Shown here in pieces: positions 1 through 9,298 of a stretch of DNA of 64,000 nt. A program made the translations under genes and the position numbers. The notes beneath the pieces are model-generated. The model did no database searches. It saw nothing but the letters and a program-made list of their open reading frames with translations, and was not told the DNA's origin. Positions within the stretch are counted from its first letter, which is position 1. Each line of letters begins with the position of its first letter. The DNA is from Virgibacillus sp. NKC19-16 (GTDB lineage Bacteria > Bacillota > Bacilli > Bacillales > Amphibacillaceae): NCBI RefSeq assembly GCF_021560035.1, contig NZ_CP074373.1, forward strand, positions 2,972,001 to 3,036,000. Direction: 5' to 3'.

Positions 1-80
1 TAGAAGACAGATTTCTTATCAAAAAGGAAATAATTTTTTTAAAGTGCGTCGTGCGATCATTTTATTATGAAAGTTATTTC

Positions 81-111
81 AAAAAGCCCTCTGCCAATCA
101 GACAGAGAGCT
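81..111 (-). terminator. Intrinsic terminator after xsc
   Basis: Read on the minus strand, two 11-nt arms (101-111 and 85-95) pair with a few G-T mismatches around a 5-nt loop, and the stem is followed by a run of T (complement of 81-85). It lies 10 nt past the xsc stop codon, so it most likely ends the taurine operon. Confidence 0.7.
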
Positions 112-121
112 CCCAATTACA

Positions 122-1897
122 CTATTTTCCCCACACACTATAATCTAGATGCTTATATTTATCCAATAAACGTGTAGGCATCTTCAAGGCATCTTTACGA
201 AATGGTGGTGCAAGCTGTGTACCATCAACATAAATATTTAATACAGCTGGTTTCCGCTTTTTCAATACCTCTTCTATCGCAGGAACTATATCTTCCGCTT
301 TATCAATGGTATATCCAAGCGCTCCCATTGATTTGGCCACTTCAGCAAATTCCGGTGCTTCAATATTAGAACCGACATAACGATCATCATAGTAATCGAC
401 CTGGTTTTTCTTTTCAGCTGCCCATGCTTTATTATTGAAGACACAGGCCACCACTGGAATGTTTTGTTCAACAGCTGTACTAACTTCATGCAGGCTCATG
501 CCCCAAGCACCATCACCGATGATTGCAAACACAGGGGCATCCGGTTCCGCAAGCTGTGCGCCAAGTGCTGCTGGATAGGCAAAACCAGTATTGCCAAATG
601 TCAGTGCTGCAATATGACGACGGGTTTGGTTGAATTTCAAATAAGCATTCGCTGTCGACGAAACGTTACCGATATCAGAGGAAACAATCGCGTTTTCCGG
701 CATCGCTTTTGTCATTTCCAATAAAGCACGGCGTGGATTGATTGGATTGCCACTTTCCATCGCCAAATCTACCAGCTCCTGCTCCCACTCTTCTTTGCGT
801 TTGCTTACAAGCTTCACTCGATCATTATCCTTTTCGGGGGAAGGTAGGGCCGCTTGCAACCCTTGATAAATTTCATCACTTGCCTCTTTTGCATCCCCAA
901 TAATACCAACCTCAACAGGATGAGTTCGACCTATTTGACGTGGATTAATATCAATTTGAATGATCTTTGCCTGTTTCGGGAAATAATCGATATCATAGCA
1001 TGGCAGTGTACCGAATTGTGACAGACGAGTACCAATTGCCAGCACCACATCTGCTTCTTGCAAGCTGTACATTGCTGCTTTGGATCCCATATAGCCGATC
1101 GGCCCCACCGCTAACGGATGGTCCGCTGGAAACGCATCATTATGCATATAGGCACAAGTTGCCGGTGCAGTTAAGTGCTCGGCTATTTTAACCACAGAAT
1201 CAACACCATCTGCATCAACAGAACCACGTCCGGAAATAATCGCCGGCTTTTTGGCATTCTTCAGCAGTTCAACTGCCCTTTCGATAGACTGCTTATCACC
1301 GCTTCCCCGTTTATCTGCCCGATATTGATTTGGCTGTAGAATATAGTCTTCCAATTCACCATAAAACAAGTCACGTGGAATATCGAATAATACTGGACCA
1401 CGCTCGGCATATGCAATCCGGAAAGCTGTCCGCAGGCAATCAGCCACACGATTTTTGTGTGTCACGCGGACCGTTTCTTTTGTAATTTTATCAAAAATAG
1501 ATACCTGATCCGCTTCTTGAAAACCGTCCAGTCCGATTGAATTCGTTCCGGCAGACGGTGAAATAACTACCATTGGACTATGTGCCTGATTTGCTGCTGC
1601 AACCGATGTAACCATGTTTGTGATCCCCGGGCCATTCTGACCAACAATGACGCCTGCTGTCCCAGAAACACGTTCGTAGGCATCTGCCATATGACCCGCA
1701 CTCTGCTCATGACGCACCGGAATAAAACGAATTCCTGCCGTTGGGAATAAATCCAGCATATCCATAAACGCTGATCCCACAATACCGTAAACTTCTTTCA
1801 CGTTTTCTGCCACAAGAGTTTCCACGATTGCTTCACTTGGTGTCATTTTCTGTTTTTGATTAACTGCCTGCTTCATTTCTTCCGTTTGTTTTACCAT
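122..1897 (-). CDS. xsc: Sulfoacetaldehyde acetyltransferase (Xsc)
   Basis: Thiamine-diphosphate enzyme that converts sulfoacetaldehyde plus phosphate to acetyl phosphate and sulfite, the C-S bond-breaking step of taurine and isethionate breakdown in the cytoplasm. The 591 residues match the usual Xsc length. Visible features are the N-terminal pyrimidine-binding domain with the catalytic Glu in [19 protein letters not shown], a central domain, and the C-terminal ThDP motif starting [11 protein letters not shown] and ending FNNKAW. An AGGAGG site lies 7 nt before the ATG. The gene is the last of a minus-strand run with a LysR gene and the taurine:pyruvate aminotransferase, which supports Xsc over the related acetolactate synthase. 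The phosphotransacetylase needed to use acetyl phosphate is not in the window; the cluster may continue beyond position 1. Confidence 0.93.
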   Translation of the reverse strand: MVKQTEEMKQAVNQKQKMTPSEAIVETLVAENVKEVYGIVGSAFMDMLDLFPTAGIRFIPVRHEQSAGHMADAYERVSGTAGVIVGQNGPGITNMVTSVAAANQAHSPMVVISPSAGTNSIGLDGFQEADQVSIFDKITKETVRVTHKNRVADCLRTAFRIAYAERGPVLFDIPRDLFYGELEDYILQPNQYRADKRGSGDKQSIERAVELLKNAKKPAIISGRGSVDADGVDSVVKIAEHLTAPATCAYMHNDAFPADHPLAVGPIGYMGSKAAMYSLQEADVVLAIGTRLSQFGTLPCYDIDYFPKQAKIIQIDINPRQIGRTHPVEVGIIGDAKEASDEIYQGLQAALPSPEKDNDRVKLVSKRKEEWEQELVDLAMESGNPINPRRALLEMTKAMPENAIVSSDIGNVSSTANAYLKFNQTRRHIAALTFGNTGFAYPAALGAQLAEPDAPVFAIIGDGAWGMSLHEVSTAVEQNIPVVACVFNNKAWAAEKKNQVDYYDDRYVGSNIEAPEFAEVAKSMGALGYTIDKAEDIVPAIEEVLKKRKPAVLNIYVDGTQLAPPFRKDALKMPTRLLDKYKHLDYSVWGK

Positions 1898-1920
1898 AAT
1901 TAATTCCTCCTCTATAAAAA

Positions 1921-2865
1921 TTAATATTTATGATCATCACCGGCTAACGGTTGAACCATTAACGTTTCCCTTTCCTTCATAATACTACGTAATGTATCTA
2001 AAAAAAGATCCGTCGTTGACTTTAGTACATGATTTTTCCGGTATGCGATGTAGAAATCACGTTTCATTTTTAAATTTGTAATGGAATAAGCTTTTAACAG
2101 TCCCAACTTTTGTTCTTTTTTAATCGTATTTTTTGAAATAAAAGATACGCCCAGACCTGACTCAACAGCTGCTTTAATCGCTTCCGTACTTCCCAGTTCC
2201 ATCACAATCTGCAAATCATCCTCCGTTAGACCCGAATTCCTGAGATAATCGTTGACAACGGACCGTGTCCCTGAACCCTCCTCCCGAAAAATAAGCGGGG
2301 ACTCCTGAACTTGTTCCAGCGTAATATGCGAGTCATTATCTGAAAAGTAACCAGGAGCTGCAATTAAAACAAGTTCATCTTCCAGAAAAGGTTCTACGCA
2401 AATTTGAACATCCTGTATGGGTTTCTCAATTAACCCTACATCAATAACTTGAGCCTTTATGCTTTCTAAAATGGAATGGGAGTTTTCTATATTCACCTGT
2501 AGTTGAATTAAAGGATACGTTTCCTTAAATTGATTGAGAAACTGTGGCAAAATATATTCGCCAATCGTTAGACTGCATCCCATTCTTAAGTCACCATAAC
2601 TTTGACTTTCCATGTGTTTAATTTCTTTACGGGCAGCATCATTCATTTGTACAATTTCTCTGGCATACTTCAACAGTATTTTCGCTGACTGGGTCATTTC
2701 CACTTTTTTTGTTGTCCGTTCAAATAATTTTGTCTCTAATTCTTCTTCCAATGCTTTAATCTGTGATGTAATCGTTGGCTGTGTGACATATAACATTTTT
2801 GCAGCTTCTGAAAAATTACTTTTCTCAGCGACTGCGATAAAGGTATTTAAGCGCTCGTAATTCAC
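1921..2865 (-). CDS. LysR-family regulator, CysL/YeiE-like
   Basis: Transcription factor with an N-terminal winged helix-turn-helix ([20 protein letters not shown], then [18 protein letters not shown]) and a C-terminal periplasmic-binding-type sensor domain containing the [14 protein letters not shown] and [19 protein letters not shown] segments typical of the CysL (YwfK)/YeiE branch, whose members respond to sulfur compounds. I chose a GTG start (314 aa) because GGGAAGG lies about 8 nt upstream; an ATG 36 nt further up (2901) has no ribosome site and lies 4 nt after the tpa stop. Sitting between tpa and xsc, it probably senses sulfite or another pathway product and controls the operon. The effector is inferred, not shown. 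Confidence 0.8.
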   Translation of the reverse strand: MNYERLNTFIAVAEKSNFSEAAKMLYVTQPTITSQIKALEEELETKLFERTTKKVEMTQSAKILLKYAREIVQMNDAARKEIKHMESQSYGDLRMGCSLTIGEYILPQFLNQFKETYPLIQLQVNIENSHSILESIKAQVIDVGLIEKPIQDVQICVEPFLEDELVLIAAPGYFSDNDSHITLEQVQESPLIFREEGSGTRSVVNDYLRNSGLTEDDLQIVMELGSTEAIKAAVESGLGVSFISKNTIKKEQKLGLLKAYSITNLKMKRDFYIAYRKNHVLKSTTDLFLDTLRSIMKERETLMVQPLAGDDHKY

Positions 2866-2907
2866 GTGTCCAACCTTCCCATTCATTTTTTTGACAACCA
2901 TTAGTTT

Positions 2908-4263
2908 CTACATCGTGTGGATGACAGACTGAACTGTTGCAATGATAAAGTCAAGATCTTCTTCTGTACTAGTAAGCGGCGGGGCGATAATAAGGATGTT
3001 ATTTCCGTTCGGAACAGTATCCCCGTTTTTGCCAATAATCAGGCCGTTTTGTTTACATTTACCGACGATTTCTCCCATCTTATCGTCTGCTAAAGGTTCC
3101 TTCGTCTCCTTGTCCTCTACCATTTCTAATCCAAGCAAAAATCCTGCTTGCCTTACTTCCCCAACATTTTCATGACTTTTCAGATTACTTAATTCAAGCA
3201 GTTTTTCATCTCCCAGTGATTTCACCCGGTTCACAATGTTTTCTTTTTCGATAATCTCAATATTCTTCAATGCAACTGCACAAGCTGCAGGATGTCCGCC
3301 ATAGGTCGATACATGACGAAAATGATTGTCTTTTCCTTCTTTTTTAAACGCCTCATGGATTTCACCTTTTACTGCTGTTGCACCAAGCGGCAGATAGCCA
3401 CTTGTCAGTCCTTTCGCCATGGTTACAATATCTGGCTGGACCCCATCAGCATGGTTAAATCCAAACGTTTTCCCGGTACGTCCAAAGCCGGACACGACTT
3501 CATCCATAATGAGTAATACATGGTACTTCTTGCAAATATCTTGAACGCGCTGAATGTATTTCATGGATGGTATAATTACACCACCGCCGGAAATGAATGG
3601 CTCCATAATGAATGCTGCCACCGTCTCCTCGCCTTCCCACCGAATCATTTCCTCTAATTCATCAGCCGCTCGTAAATCTTTTTCCTCAGGCGTTCCTGAA
3701 AATAACGACCGGTAACTGTATGGTGGTGCAACATGCAGGAAACCCGGCGCAGATGGATCATATTTGACCCGGCGGCTGGCCTGTGCTGTCGCGCTCATTG
3801 CACCAAGTGTTGATCCATGGTATCCCCGATAGCGGGAAATGAATTTATATTTGCCGGGATTTCCTGTTTGCATGTGATATTGCCGGGCTATTTTAAATGC
3901 CGTTTCATTTGCCTCTGACCCACTATTGGAGAAAAATGTCTGATATTCTGCCCCGAGCAATATACTAATTTTGTTGGCTAATTGAATGGCCGGCTGATGA
4001 TTCATGGTTAATGGAAAATACGAAAGCTTTTTCATCTGTTCTGCAGCAGCATCAACGATTTCCTGCCTTCCATATCCGAGATTCAAGCACCATAGTCCGG
4101 ACACCCCGTCGAGATACTTATTCCCTTCTTCATCTGTAAACCACGAACCCTCTCCGGAAACGGCCACTGTTGCTTTTGCGTTTGGATTGTATTTATGCAT
4201 GGCGTTCCAAAGATGCGATTCATTTTCTGTTCCTGCCTTTTTCATCTCCACTTCTGGTTTCAT
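2908..4263 (-). CDS. tpa: Taurine:pyruvate aminotransferase
   Basis: Class III PLP-dependent aminotransferase that moves the amino group of taurine to pyruvate, giving sulfoacetaldehyde (the Xsc substrate) and L-alanine. The 451-residue protein has the class III signature LLIMDEVVSGFGRTGKTFGF, the PLP lysine in TMAKGLTSGYLPLGATA and the cofactor-phosphate region SNSGSEANETAFK. GGGGGAG lies 5 nt before the ATG. Class III enzymes are hard to tell apart by sequence; the assignment to taurine rests on overall resemblance to Tpa and on xsc two genes downstream. Alanine made here would normally be recycled by alanine dehydrogenase, whose gene directly upstream is broken. Confidence 0.87.
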   Translation of the reverse strand: MKPEVEMKKAGTENESHLWNAMHKYNPNAKATVAVSGEGSWFTDEEGNKYLDGVSGLWCLNLGYGRQEIVDAAAEQMKKLSYFPLTMNHQPAIQLANKISILLGAEYQTFFSNSGSEANETAFKIARQYHMQTGNPGKYKFISRYRGYHGSTLGAMSATAQASRRVKYDPSAPGFLHVAPPYSYRSLFSGTPEEKDLRAADELEEMIRWEGEETVAAFIMEPFISGGGVIIPSMKYIQRVQDICKKYHVLLIMDEVVSGFGRTGKTFGFNHADGVQPDIVTMAKGLTSGYLPLGATAVKGEIHEAFKKEGKDNHFRHVSTYGGHPAACAVALKNIEIIEKENIVNRVKSLGDEKLLELSNLKSHENVGEVRQAGFLLGLEMVEDKETKEPLADDKMGEIVGKCKQNGLIIGKNGDTVPNGNNILIIAPPLTSTEEDLDFIIATVQSVIHTM

Positions 4264-4425
4264 ATTTCTCCCCCATTTCTTTGGATTTTTTTCCGAATCA
4301 AGAAGAGACTGGTTTACTCATCAAAACATCCGTAATTGGCTTAGAATTCATGTTGTGTGTTTTGGCAACTGATTCATATGTCACAACCATGCAGCACGCC
4401 ATGCTTTACATAGGTTGAATCATCA

Positions 4426-4593
4426 TGAGCCAGCCCTCGCAGTCAGATATTCCTCCTAATGGAAACCGCTTCCATACACGGCTGAAAATTCAATTAATGC
4501 CTGGTTGCCCGCAGTTGTGAATGTAGTATCACCAGACGGAGTCAAAGCAACACGCTTTTCATTTTTCACTTCTCTTGGAACACCAACGATCAT
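4426..4593 (-). pseudogene. ald: Alanine dehydrogenase remnant (N-terminal stump)
   Basis: From an ATG at 4593, preceded by TTGGAGTGA at good spacing, the frame reads MIVGVPREVKNEKRVALTPS and ends GSGFH before a stop at 4456-4458. This is the start of alanine dehydrogenase (family pattern: VGxPxExKNxExRVALTPxG up to GSGF). After the stop the same frame continues EEYLTARAG, matching the next family segment (EEY..AGA), so the stop arose by mutation inside a longer gene. Nothing else of the roughly 370-residue enzyme remains before tpa starts 160 nt later. Alanine dehydrogenase would regenerate pyruvate for Tpa and release ammonium, so the position fits. A real decayed gene is the best reading. 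Confidence 0.75.
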
Positions 4594-4700
4594 AAAAATC
4601 ACTCCAATCTCCGCAAAATAAAGAAGAACTAGCACATGACTCATCAGGACGTCCGTACCACTTTAATTTGATTTAAGGTTATTATACGGTTTTGTTAAAT

Positions 4701-4741
4701 TTATTTCAATACTATTTAGTAAATTGAGTGATTTGAAATAA
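4701..4741. promoter_or_regulatory. Candidate operator upstream of ald'-tpa-lysR-xsc
   Basis: Two perfect 9-nt inverted arms, TTATTTCAA (4701-4709) and TTGAAATAA (4733-4741), lie in a very AT-rich stretch between the GntR gene and the tpa operon. The location suits regulator binding, most simply by the adjacent GntR, but AT-rich DNA gives such repeats by chance. Confidence 0.3.
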
Positions 4742-4836
4742 TAATAAATTTAATAATTATTTCTTATAAACCCCGGCATCGACTGGGCAACAGACCGAAA
4801 CGTAATGTATCAGATAAAAGTTGGAAAACGTATGAC

Positions 4837-5559
4837 TCAACCAAATTTGCGAGATAAATTTATTTGAAAATTATACATATCACTGCGGTAATACGCTTTT
4901 TCCAGTTCAATCATACTCCCTTCCTCGTCTTTAATAGTTCGTTCAGCAATAAGAACAGCCGACTGTGCTGGTATATCCAAAAGTAGGGCATCCTCATCTG
5001 ATATAATTCCACTACCAATCGTTTGATTCGCTTCAGCAAACAAAATACCGAGTTCTTTTTCTTCAATCTCATAAAGTGTGGCATCGTTTAAATCATATTG
5101 GGCAAGCGCCTCCCCAATAGCAACAGGGTAATAATGACATTCCAAGCCAATTGGTATATCATCCGCATACCGGACTCTTTTTATAAAATGAGCTTTTTTA
5201 AATCCGGTCTTTTTTTGAATAGAGGCAGATGGAGTCATTTTATAATGATGGATTAATTTCGCCCCTGGCTTCATGCCCATTTTCCTGATGGCCTCCGTGG
5301 TACTGGTAAGAGTCCCAAGCCATTGATGGATTGGTTTTAATGAAACAAAAGTTCCGCTACCGGGCCTTTTCTGCAAAATACCTTCCCGAACCAGAAGTTT
5401 AACAGCCTCACGAACTGTGCTTCGGCTGACGTCATATTCTTGCCTAAAATTGCGTTCACTCGGAATTTTTCCCTTAAGTTCCCCGTATGCTATTTGTCTT
5501 TCGATAATAATCTTTAATTGTACATGTAATGGGACAGAACTTTGATGGTTTAATTGCAT
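4837..5559 (-). CDS. GntR-family regulator with UTRA domain
   Basis: 240-residue HutC-type regulator. The N-terminal winged helix (about residues 8-75) contains GKIPSERNFRQEYDVSRST and the wing RPGSGTFVS; the rest is a UTRA ligand-binding fold ending in a typical YYRSDMYNFQINLSR segment. It is encoded in the same direction as, and between, the putative sulfite exporter and the taurine genes, so taurine or a sulfonate intermediate is a reasonable effector, though the sequence does not show it. A weak AAGGGA lies about 11 nt before the ATG. Confidence 0.8.
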   Translation of the reverse strand: MQLNHQSSVPLHVQLKIIIERQIAYGELKGKIPSERNFRQEYDVSRSTVREAVKLLVREGILQKRPGSGTFVSLKPIHQWLGTLTSTTEAIRKMGMKPGAKLIHHYKMTPSASIQKKTGFKKAHFIKRVRYADDIPIGLECHYYPVAIGEALAQYDLNDATLYEIEEKELGILFAEANQTIGSGIISDEDALLLDIPAQSAVLIAERTIKDEEGSMIELEKAYYRSDMYNFQINLSRKFG

Positions 5560-5667
5560 GTGTCAAATTCCCTTCTTAATTATTTAAGGTTAAGAATAGC
5601 AAATTTTTCAGAAAATGAGAAGGTAATTTTGTTGATTAACTAACCATCCGTCGTTCCTCCAATAAAA

Positions 5668-6846
5668 TTAAACGCTAACAAACCCACCAAACAAAGAAAT
5701 CAAAACAACACTCACAACCCCTACTGCCACCGCTGCAGTAAACCCTATATAAAATGGCCTAATTCCGATTCCTTTAAACATTTTAAAGTTAGTGGACAAG
5801 CCGACCCCTGCCATCGCCATTCCAAGGAGATATGTAGTCCCGAATGAACTGAGATTGGTATAAATACCTTCCCATGTATCTTGAGCGAAAAATCCAAAGG
5901 CATTTCCTGTATTTTCTGTCGTAGCATCACCAATCGTCCGTACAACGGAAAGAAGCAAAAAGCCAATAACAAACAAAGGGATAAAAGTATACCACTTCGG
6001 CAAAGCAGCCTCCCCTTTGCCATTCTCACCATCTTTCTTCCTTGTATGATTAAAAAATAAATACGATAAAAATGGAATAATAGCAATGATAAATAAATTC
6101 CTCGTTAATTTCGTAACAGTCGCTGTCTCGACAACTGCCTGTGTTTGGAAAAACTGGTCATACATTAATGCAGCTCCTGTCACCTGAGCTGTGTCATGGA
6201 TAGCTGTTCCTAAGAACAAACCCGCTTTAATCGGATCATCCACAAATAAAAAATTGGCCAAAAACGGATACAGCATCATTCCAGTTAAACCGAATATCGT
6301 AATGTTGGCAACGGCATAGGAAATTTCATCCTCTTTAGCTTTTATTACAGGAGATGTAGCCATAATCGCAGTCACACCACAAATTCCGGTTCCACTTGCG
6401 ATCAAAGTTCCAAGTCGCATGGATTGCTTCATTTTATTCGTCAAATATAGTGTTATAAACAAACCCACTGAAATACACGCCACAATTAGCGGTATCCCAA
6501 ACGCTCCAAGCTTCAATGCTTCCATCAAACTAAGCCTCAAACCCAGCAGAATAATCCCAGCACGCAATACGTATTTCATTGAAAAAGAAATTCCTTGGGC
6601 ATAAACATCTGACAGGCTGACCGTATTGCGAATAATAATCCCAATTATAATGGCAACAAAGATTCCAGAAACTGGCGTTTGACTTCCTTCAGATAATAAA
6701 CCCGCTTGGATCATTAAATACCCAATAAGTTCAGCACCATAAATCCCCAAAAACATGACAACCAAACACAGAAACAACCCAGGCAGTATTTTTATTAAGA
6801 AATGGGCTTCTTTTTGAAGTTCTTGCTTTACTATTGGTTTTTCCAA
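5668..6846 (-). CDS. YeiH/UPF0324-family membrane protein, putative sulfite or sulfate exporter
   Basis: 392-residue integral membrane protein of the family often annotated as putative sulfate exporter. About ten hydrophobic segments are visible, with family landmarks VLRAGIILLGLRLSLMEA, GTGICGVTAIMATSPVIKAK and AGLFLGTAIHDTAQVTGAAL. The start is TTG at 6846, with GGGGAG 8 nt upstream; no better start is in frame. Members often neighbour xsc and sulfonate genes, where Xsc releases sulfite that must be exported or oxidised. No sulfite dehydrogenase is in the window, which makes export the likely fate here. Transport function is inferred from family and context. Confidence 0.8.
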   Translation of the reverse strand: MEKPIVKQELQKEAHFLIKILPGLFLCLVVMFLGIYGAELIGYLMIQAGLLSEGSQTPVSGIFVAIIIGIIIRNTVSLSDVYAQGISFSMKYVLRAGIILLGLRLSLMEALKLGAFGIPLIVACISVGLFITLYLTNKMKQSMRLGTLIASGTGICGVTAIMATSPVIKAKEDEISYAVANITIFGLTGMMLYPFLANFLFVDDPIKAGLFLGTAIHDTAQVTGAALMYDQFFQTQAVVETATVTKLTRNLFIIAIIPFLSYLFFNHTRKKDGENGKGEAALPKWYTFIPLFVIGFLLLSVVRTIGDATTENTGNAFGFFAQDTWEGIYTNLSSFGTTYLLGMAMAGVGLSTNFKMFKGIGIRPFYIGFTAAVAVGVVSVVLISLFGGFVSV

Positions 6847-7420
6847 GTTATCAACTCCCCATGATAATCAACCTTTATATGAAACTTCTATTTTTAAGCA
6901 TAATAGATGTTAATAAAAAGGAGAAATAAGGAATTTTAATATTCTTTATAAGATTATTCTATAATCAAGGAAGGAAAATTTTAATGTTCTATAAGTCGCT
7001 ATGCCATAGTCTATCTAGGGTCCGATGAATCTAGATTCTCAGACAGGAGCCGAGTTAGTGGTTGCTGGAGGATATATAGCCCAATAAATTTTTTCTACTA
7101 AAATAATTAACAAGCAGATTACACACGTTGTAATTTAAATGAATAGCTAAATATAAATTAAGCATGAACTAGTTGCATTATCAACGGGGTTCCGCCTAGG
7201 TAGTTTTAATGAACTGGAGAATGGCAGTTGAAGTAAAGAATTAATTTCTAATAGAAGTACGACCCTTCACTCTCTTTTTAAACATACAGAAAATTTTACA
7301 AAATTATTACCATTATGTTACAGTGAGTCTAGTAGTTACATTAAATAGTAGATTTTAGTAATAGTAGAATCATCTTGTAACTGCTACTTTTTTAAATAAT
7401 ATTTAGGGGGGTGTAACAAA
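6847..7420. other. Intergenic region, no gene supported
   Basis: AT-rich spacer between the divergent yeiH-type gene and the sortase locus, presumably holding both promoters. Only very short frames are present (for example 7024-7086 on the plus strand). Near 7331-7392 the segment around TAGTTACA can pair with TGTAACTGCTACTTTTTT, resembling a leader hairpin ahead of the LPDTA-protein gene, but the stem is bulged. Confidence 0.4.
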
Positions 7421-7888
7421 ATGAAAGGAACACGTTTAACATTGGCAGTTTTGCTTTCAGTTCTTTTTATGTTCGGTACAGCTCAATCGGTCTTTGCTGC
7501 GGACAATTTGAACTGCGAGGATTTTGACTCACAAGCAGAAGCTCAGGAACACTTCGATGCAGATCCAAATGATCCAGATGGATTGGATAGAGATAACGAT
7601 GAAGAAGCATGTGAAACCTATGATTATGGAGATTCTACTTCTTCCAGCAATGATGCATCCGAAAATGATAACGAATCAGAAGAAGTATCCGAGGAAGCAT
7701 CGGATGAATCTACTTCCTCTGAAGAAGATACTACATCATCCGATGATGCTGCAACGACAGATGAATCAACATCATCTGATGAAGAAGGTGGCGAGCTACC
7801 AGACACTGCAACAGCGTTACCGCTTGGCATCCTAGGTGGTTTAGGAGCTATGGCACTTGGTGCACTTGGTTTGCGCAAGCGTCAGTAA
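7421..7888 (+). CDS. Excalibur-domain surface protein with LPDTA sortase motif
   Basis: 155-residue precursor. An N-terminal signal peptide (hydrophobic LAVLLSVLFMFGTA, cleavage expected after VFA near residue 26) is followed by an Excalibur-type calcium-binding motif (NCEDFDS to DGLDRDNDEEACE), a long low-complexity Ser/Glu/Asp stretch (about residues 65-120) and a C-terminal sorting signal: LPDTA, a hydrophobic span and LRKRQ. LPxTA is the recognition motif known for class D sortases, and such a sortase follows 58 nt downstream, so this is almost certainly its substrate. A strong GGGGGGTG site precedes the ATG. The acidic linker suits a halophilic cell surface. Confidence 0.85.
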   Translation: MKGTRLTLAVLLSVLFMFGTAQSVFAADNLNCEDFDSQAEAQEHFDADPNDPDGLDRDNDEEACETYDYGDSTSSSNDASENDNESEEVSEEASDESTSSEEDTTSSDDAATTDESTSSDEEGGELPDTATALPLGILGGLGAMALGALGLRKRQ

Positions 7889-7893
7889 AATTT

Positions 7894-7924
7894 AAGGCAG
7901 GCGATCCGATCGTCTGCCTTTCTC
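7894..7924 (+). terminator. Hairpin between sortase substrate and sortase
   Basis: Twelve-nt arms 7894-7905 and 7909-7920 pair with one G-T wobble and are followed by TTTCTCTC. It may partly stop transcription so that the substrate is made in excess over the enzyme. Confidence 0.6.
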
Positions 7925-7946
7925 TCATATAAGGGAGGAAAGTCCA

Positions 7947-8552
7947 ATGATCCGTAAATTATCGCTGCTCTTGTTTGTGATTGGTTTCATTGTTGTTGCT
8001 TACAGCGGTTGGAATTATTTTCAGGCAACACAATCCGTTCAGGAAATTCCGGAGAAGGCAGAAGCTGCAGCCGTTGATACAGCTGAAAAGCATATTCCCG
8101 AAAAAAGTGAAGTAACAGTCGATCCATCAACGCTCAATTTTGATATAGAAAAAGGCTCAGAGATAGCAAAACTAGATATTCCGGCTATGGATAAGCGTTT
8201 TACAACGTATTGGGGAGCGGATGAGCGTACCCTCGATCAAGGTGTTGGGATGTATGTGAGTGAATGGACAACCGTTCCAAATCGCGAAGGCGGGCACACA
8301 GTACTTTCCGGGCATCGCGACACTGTCTTTACCGGGCTAGATGAGCTAGGTCAAGGTGATACACTAGAAGTCCATTACGACGGGGAGACCTTTGAATATG
8401 AAATCAATAAGACATGGATTACCGATGCCGATGATCGGACGGTTATTGTCGAAAAAGAGGAGCCAACATTGACGCTGACAACATGTTATCCATTTGATTA
8501 TATCGGGTATGCACCCGATCGTTATATTGTGGAGGCTACATTGGTTGAATGA
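7947..8552 (+). CDS. Class D sortase
   Basis: 201-residue membrane-anchored transpeptidase with one N-terminal membrane segment (LSLLLFVIGFIVVAYSGW). The catalytic triad is visible: His in HTVLSGHRDTVF, Cys in LTLTTCYPFDYIGYAPDRY and Arg in the same segment. Class D sortases cleave LPxTA-type signals and attach proteins to the cell wall; the gene directly upstream ends in LPDTA. The AGGGAGGAAA site gives a confident ATG. No cell-division or spore gene adjoins, so the cellular role is open. Confidence 0.88.
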   Translation: MIRKLSLLLFVIGFIVVAYSGWNYFQATQSVQEIPEKAEAAAVDTAEKHIPEKSEVTVDPSTLNFDIEKGSEIAKLDIPAMDKRFTTYWGADERTLDQGVGMYVSEWTTVPNREGGHTVLSGHRDTVFTGLDELGQGDTLEVHYDGETFEYEINKTWITDADDRTVIVEKEEPTLTLTTCYPFDYIGYAPDRYIVEATLVE

Positions 8553-8614
8553 GTGGGCGGGAAATAAAACCGCCCTAACATCAGTTGTTCAAGAGGGAGG
8601 CATAATTCTATTCT

Positions 8615-9298
8615 ATGATACTATTAGTCTTAGGTTTTGTTGCATTCATGGCTTCTTTTGTTTATCTAACATACCACTTTATCAAAAAAGTTCAAAATAA
8701 AGAAAGAAAACTATCAAAGAAGTTGTTCTATCCCCTTTTAATAGGTGGATTCATTTTTATGCTTGTTGGCACTGAGATTTACGACGATTCCTCACTTGCA
8801 CAACTGGATGAAGAAATTCAAAAAAACGAGGAACTAACAAATGAAATAAGTGAACTAACAGACGAAAATGAATCTCTAAAGCTAGAGGTAGAAGAAATCC
8901 AATCAGATAAAGAACAAGTTGAAGATGAGCTGGAAAGTAGTCAAAATGAACTCAATGCATTAACGAGTGAGAGTGAAGAACATAATGAGGAAACACAAGA
9001 ATTAGAGGATGAAATAGATAGTTTAAGTAATGAAAAGGAAGATCTGACTACCACAGTAGAAGAGCTAGAAGAAGAAAACGCTTCTCTACAAACGGAAGTT
9101 GAAGATTTACAAATCACTGCAGGTTCTAATAATACTACACCTACAGATGATTCTACATCTAGTACAACAAATAACACTAGTACTTATTACGAAAATTGTA
9201 CGGCGGCTAGAGATGCTGGTGCAGCTCCTGTATATGAAGGAGATCCAGGCTATGGGACACACCTAGATAGAGATCGCGATGGAGTTGGCTGTGAATAA
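8615..9298 (+). CDS. Membrane-anchored coiled-coil protein with C-terminal Excalibur domain
   Basis: 227 residues. Two hydrophobic segments at the N-terminus (about 2-23 and 37-53) are followed by a long Glu/Asn/Leu-rich heptad coiled coil (about 65-170, blocks such as ELTNEISELTDENESLKLEV), a Thr/Ser linker, and an Excalibur domain starting YYENCTAARDAGAAPVY and ending HLDRDRDGVGCE. The Asp-rich DxDxDGxxC motif binds calcium in related proteins. It lies 63 nt after the sortase and shares the Excalibur domain with the sortase substrate, so the three form a surface module. It has no LPxTA motif. The ribosome site (GAGGGAGG) is rather far, about 14 nt, from the ATG. Confidence 0.75.
   Translation: MILLVLGFVAFMASFVYLTYHFIKKVQNKERKLSKKLFYPLLIGGFIFMLVGTEIYDDSSLAQLDEEIQKNEELTNEISELTDENESLKLEVEEIQSDKEQVEDELESSQNELNALTSESEEHNEETQELEDEIDSLSNEKEDLTTTVEELEEENASLQTEVEDLQITAGSNNTTPTDDSTSSTTNNTSTYYENCTAARDAGAAPVYEGDPGYGTHLDRDRDGVGCE

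Noticed and set aside
7524-7835. 103-codon plus-strand frame inside the LPDTA-protein gene
   Set aside because: Alternative frame of a low-complexity Ser/Asp/Glu stretch; the annotated frame has signal peptide and sorting signal.
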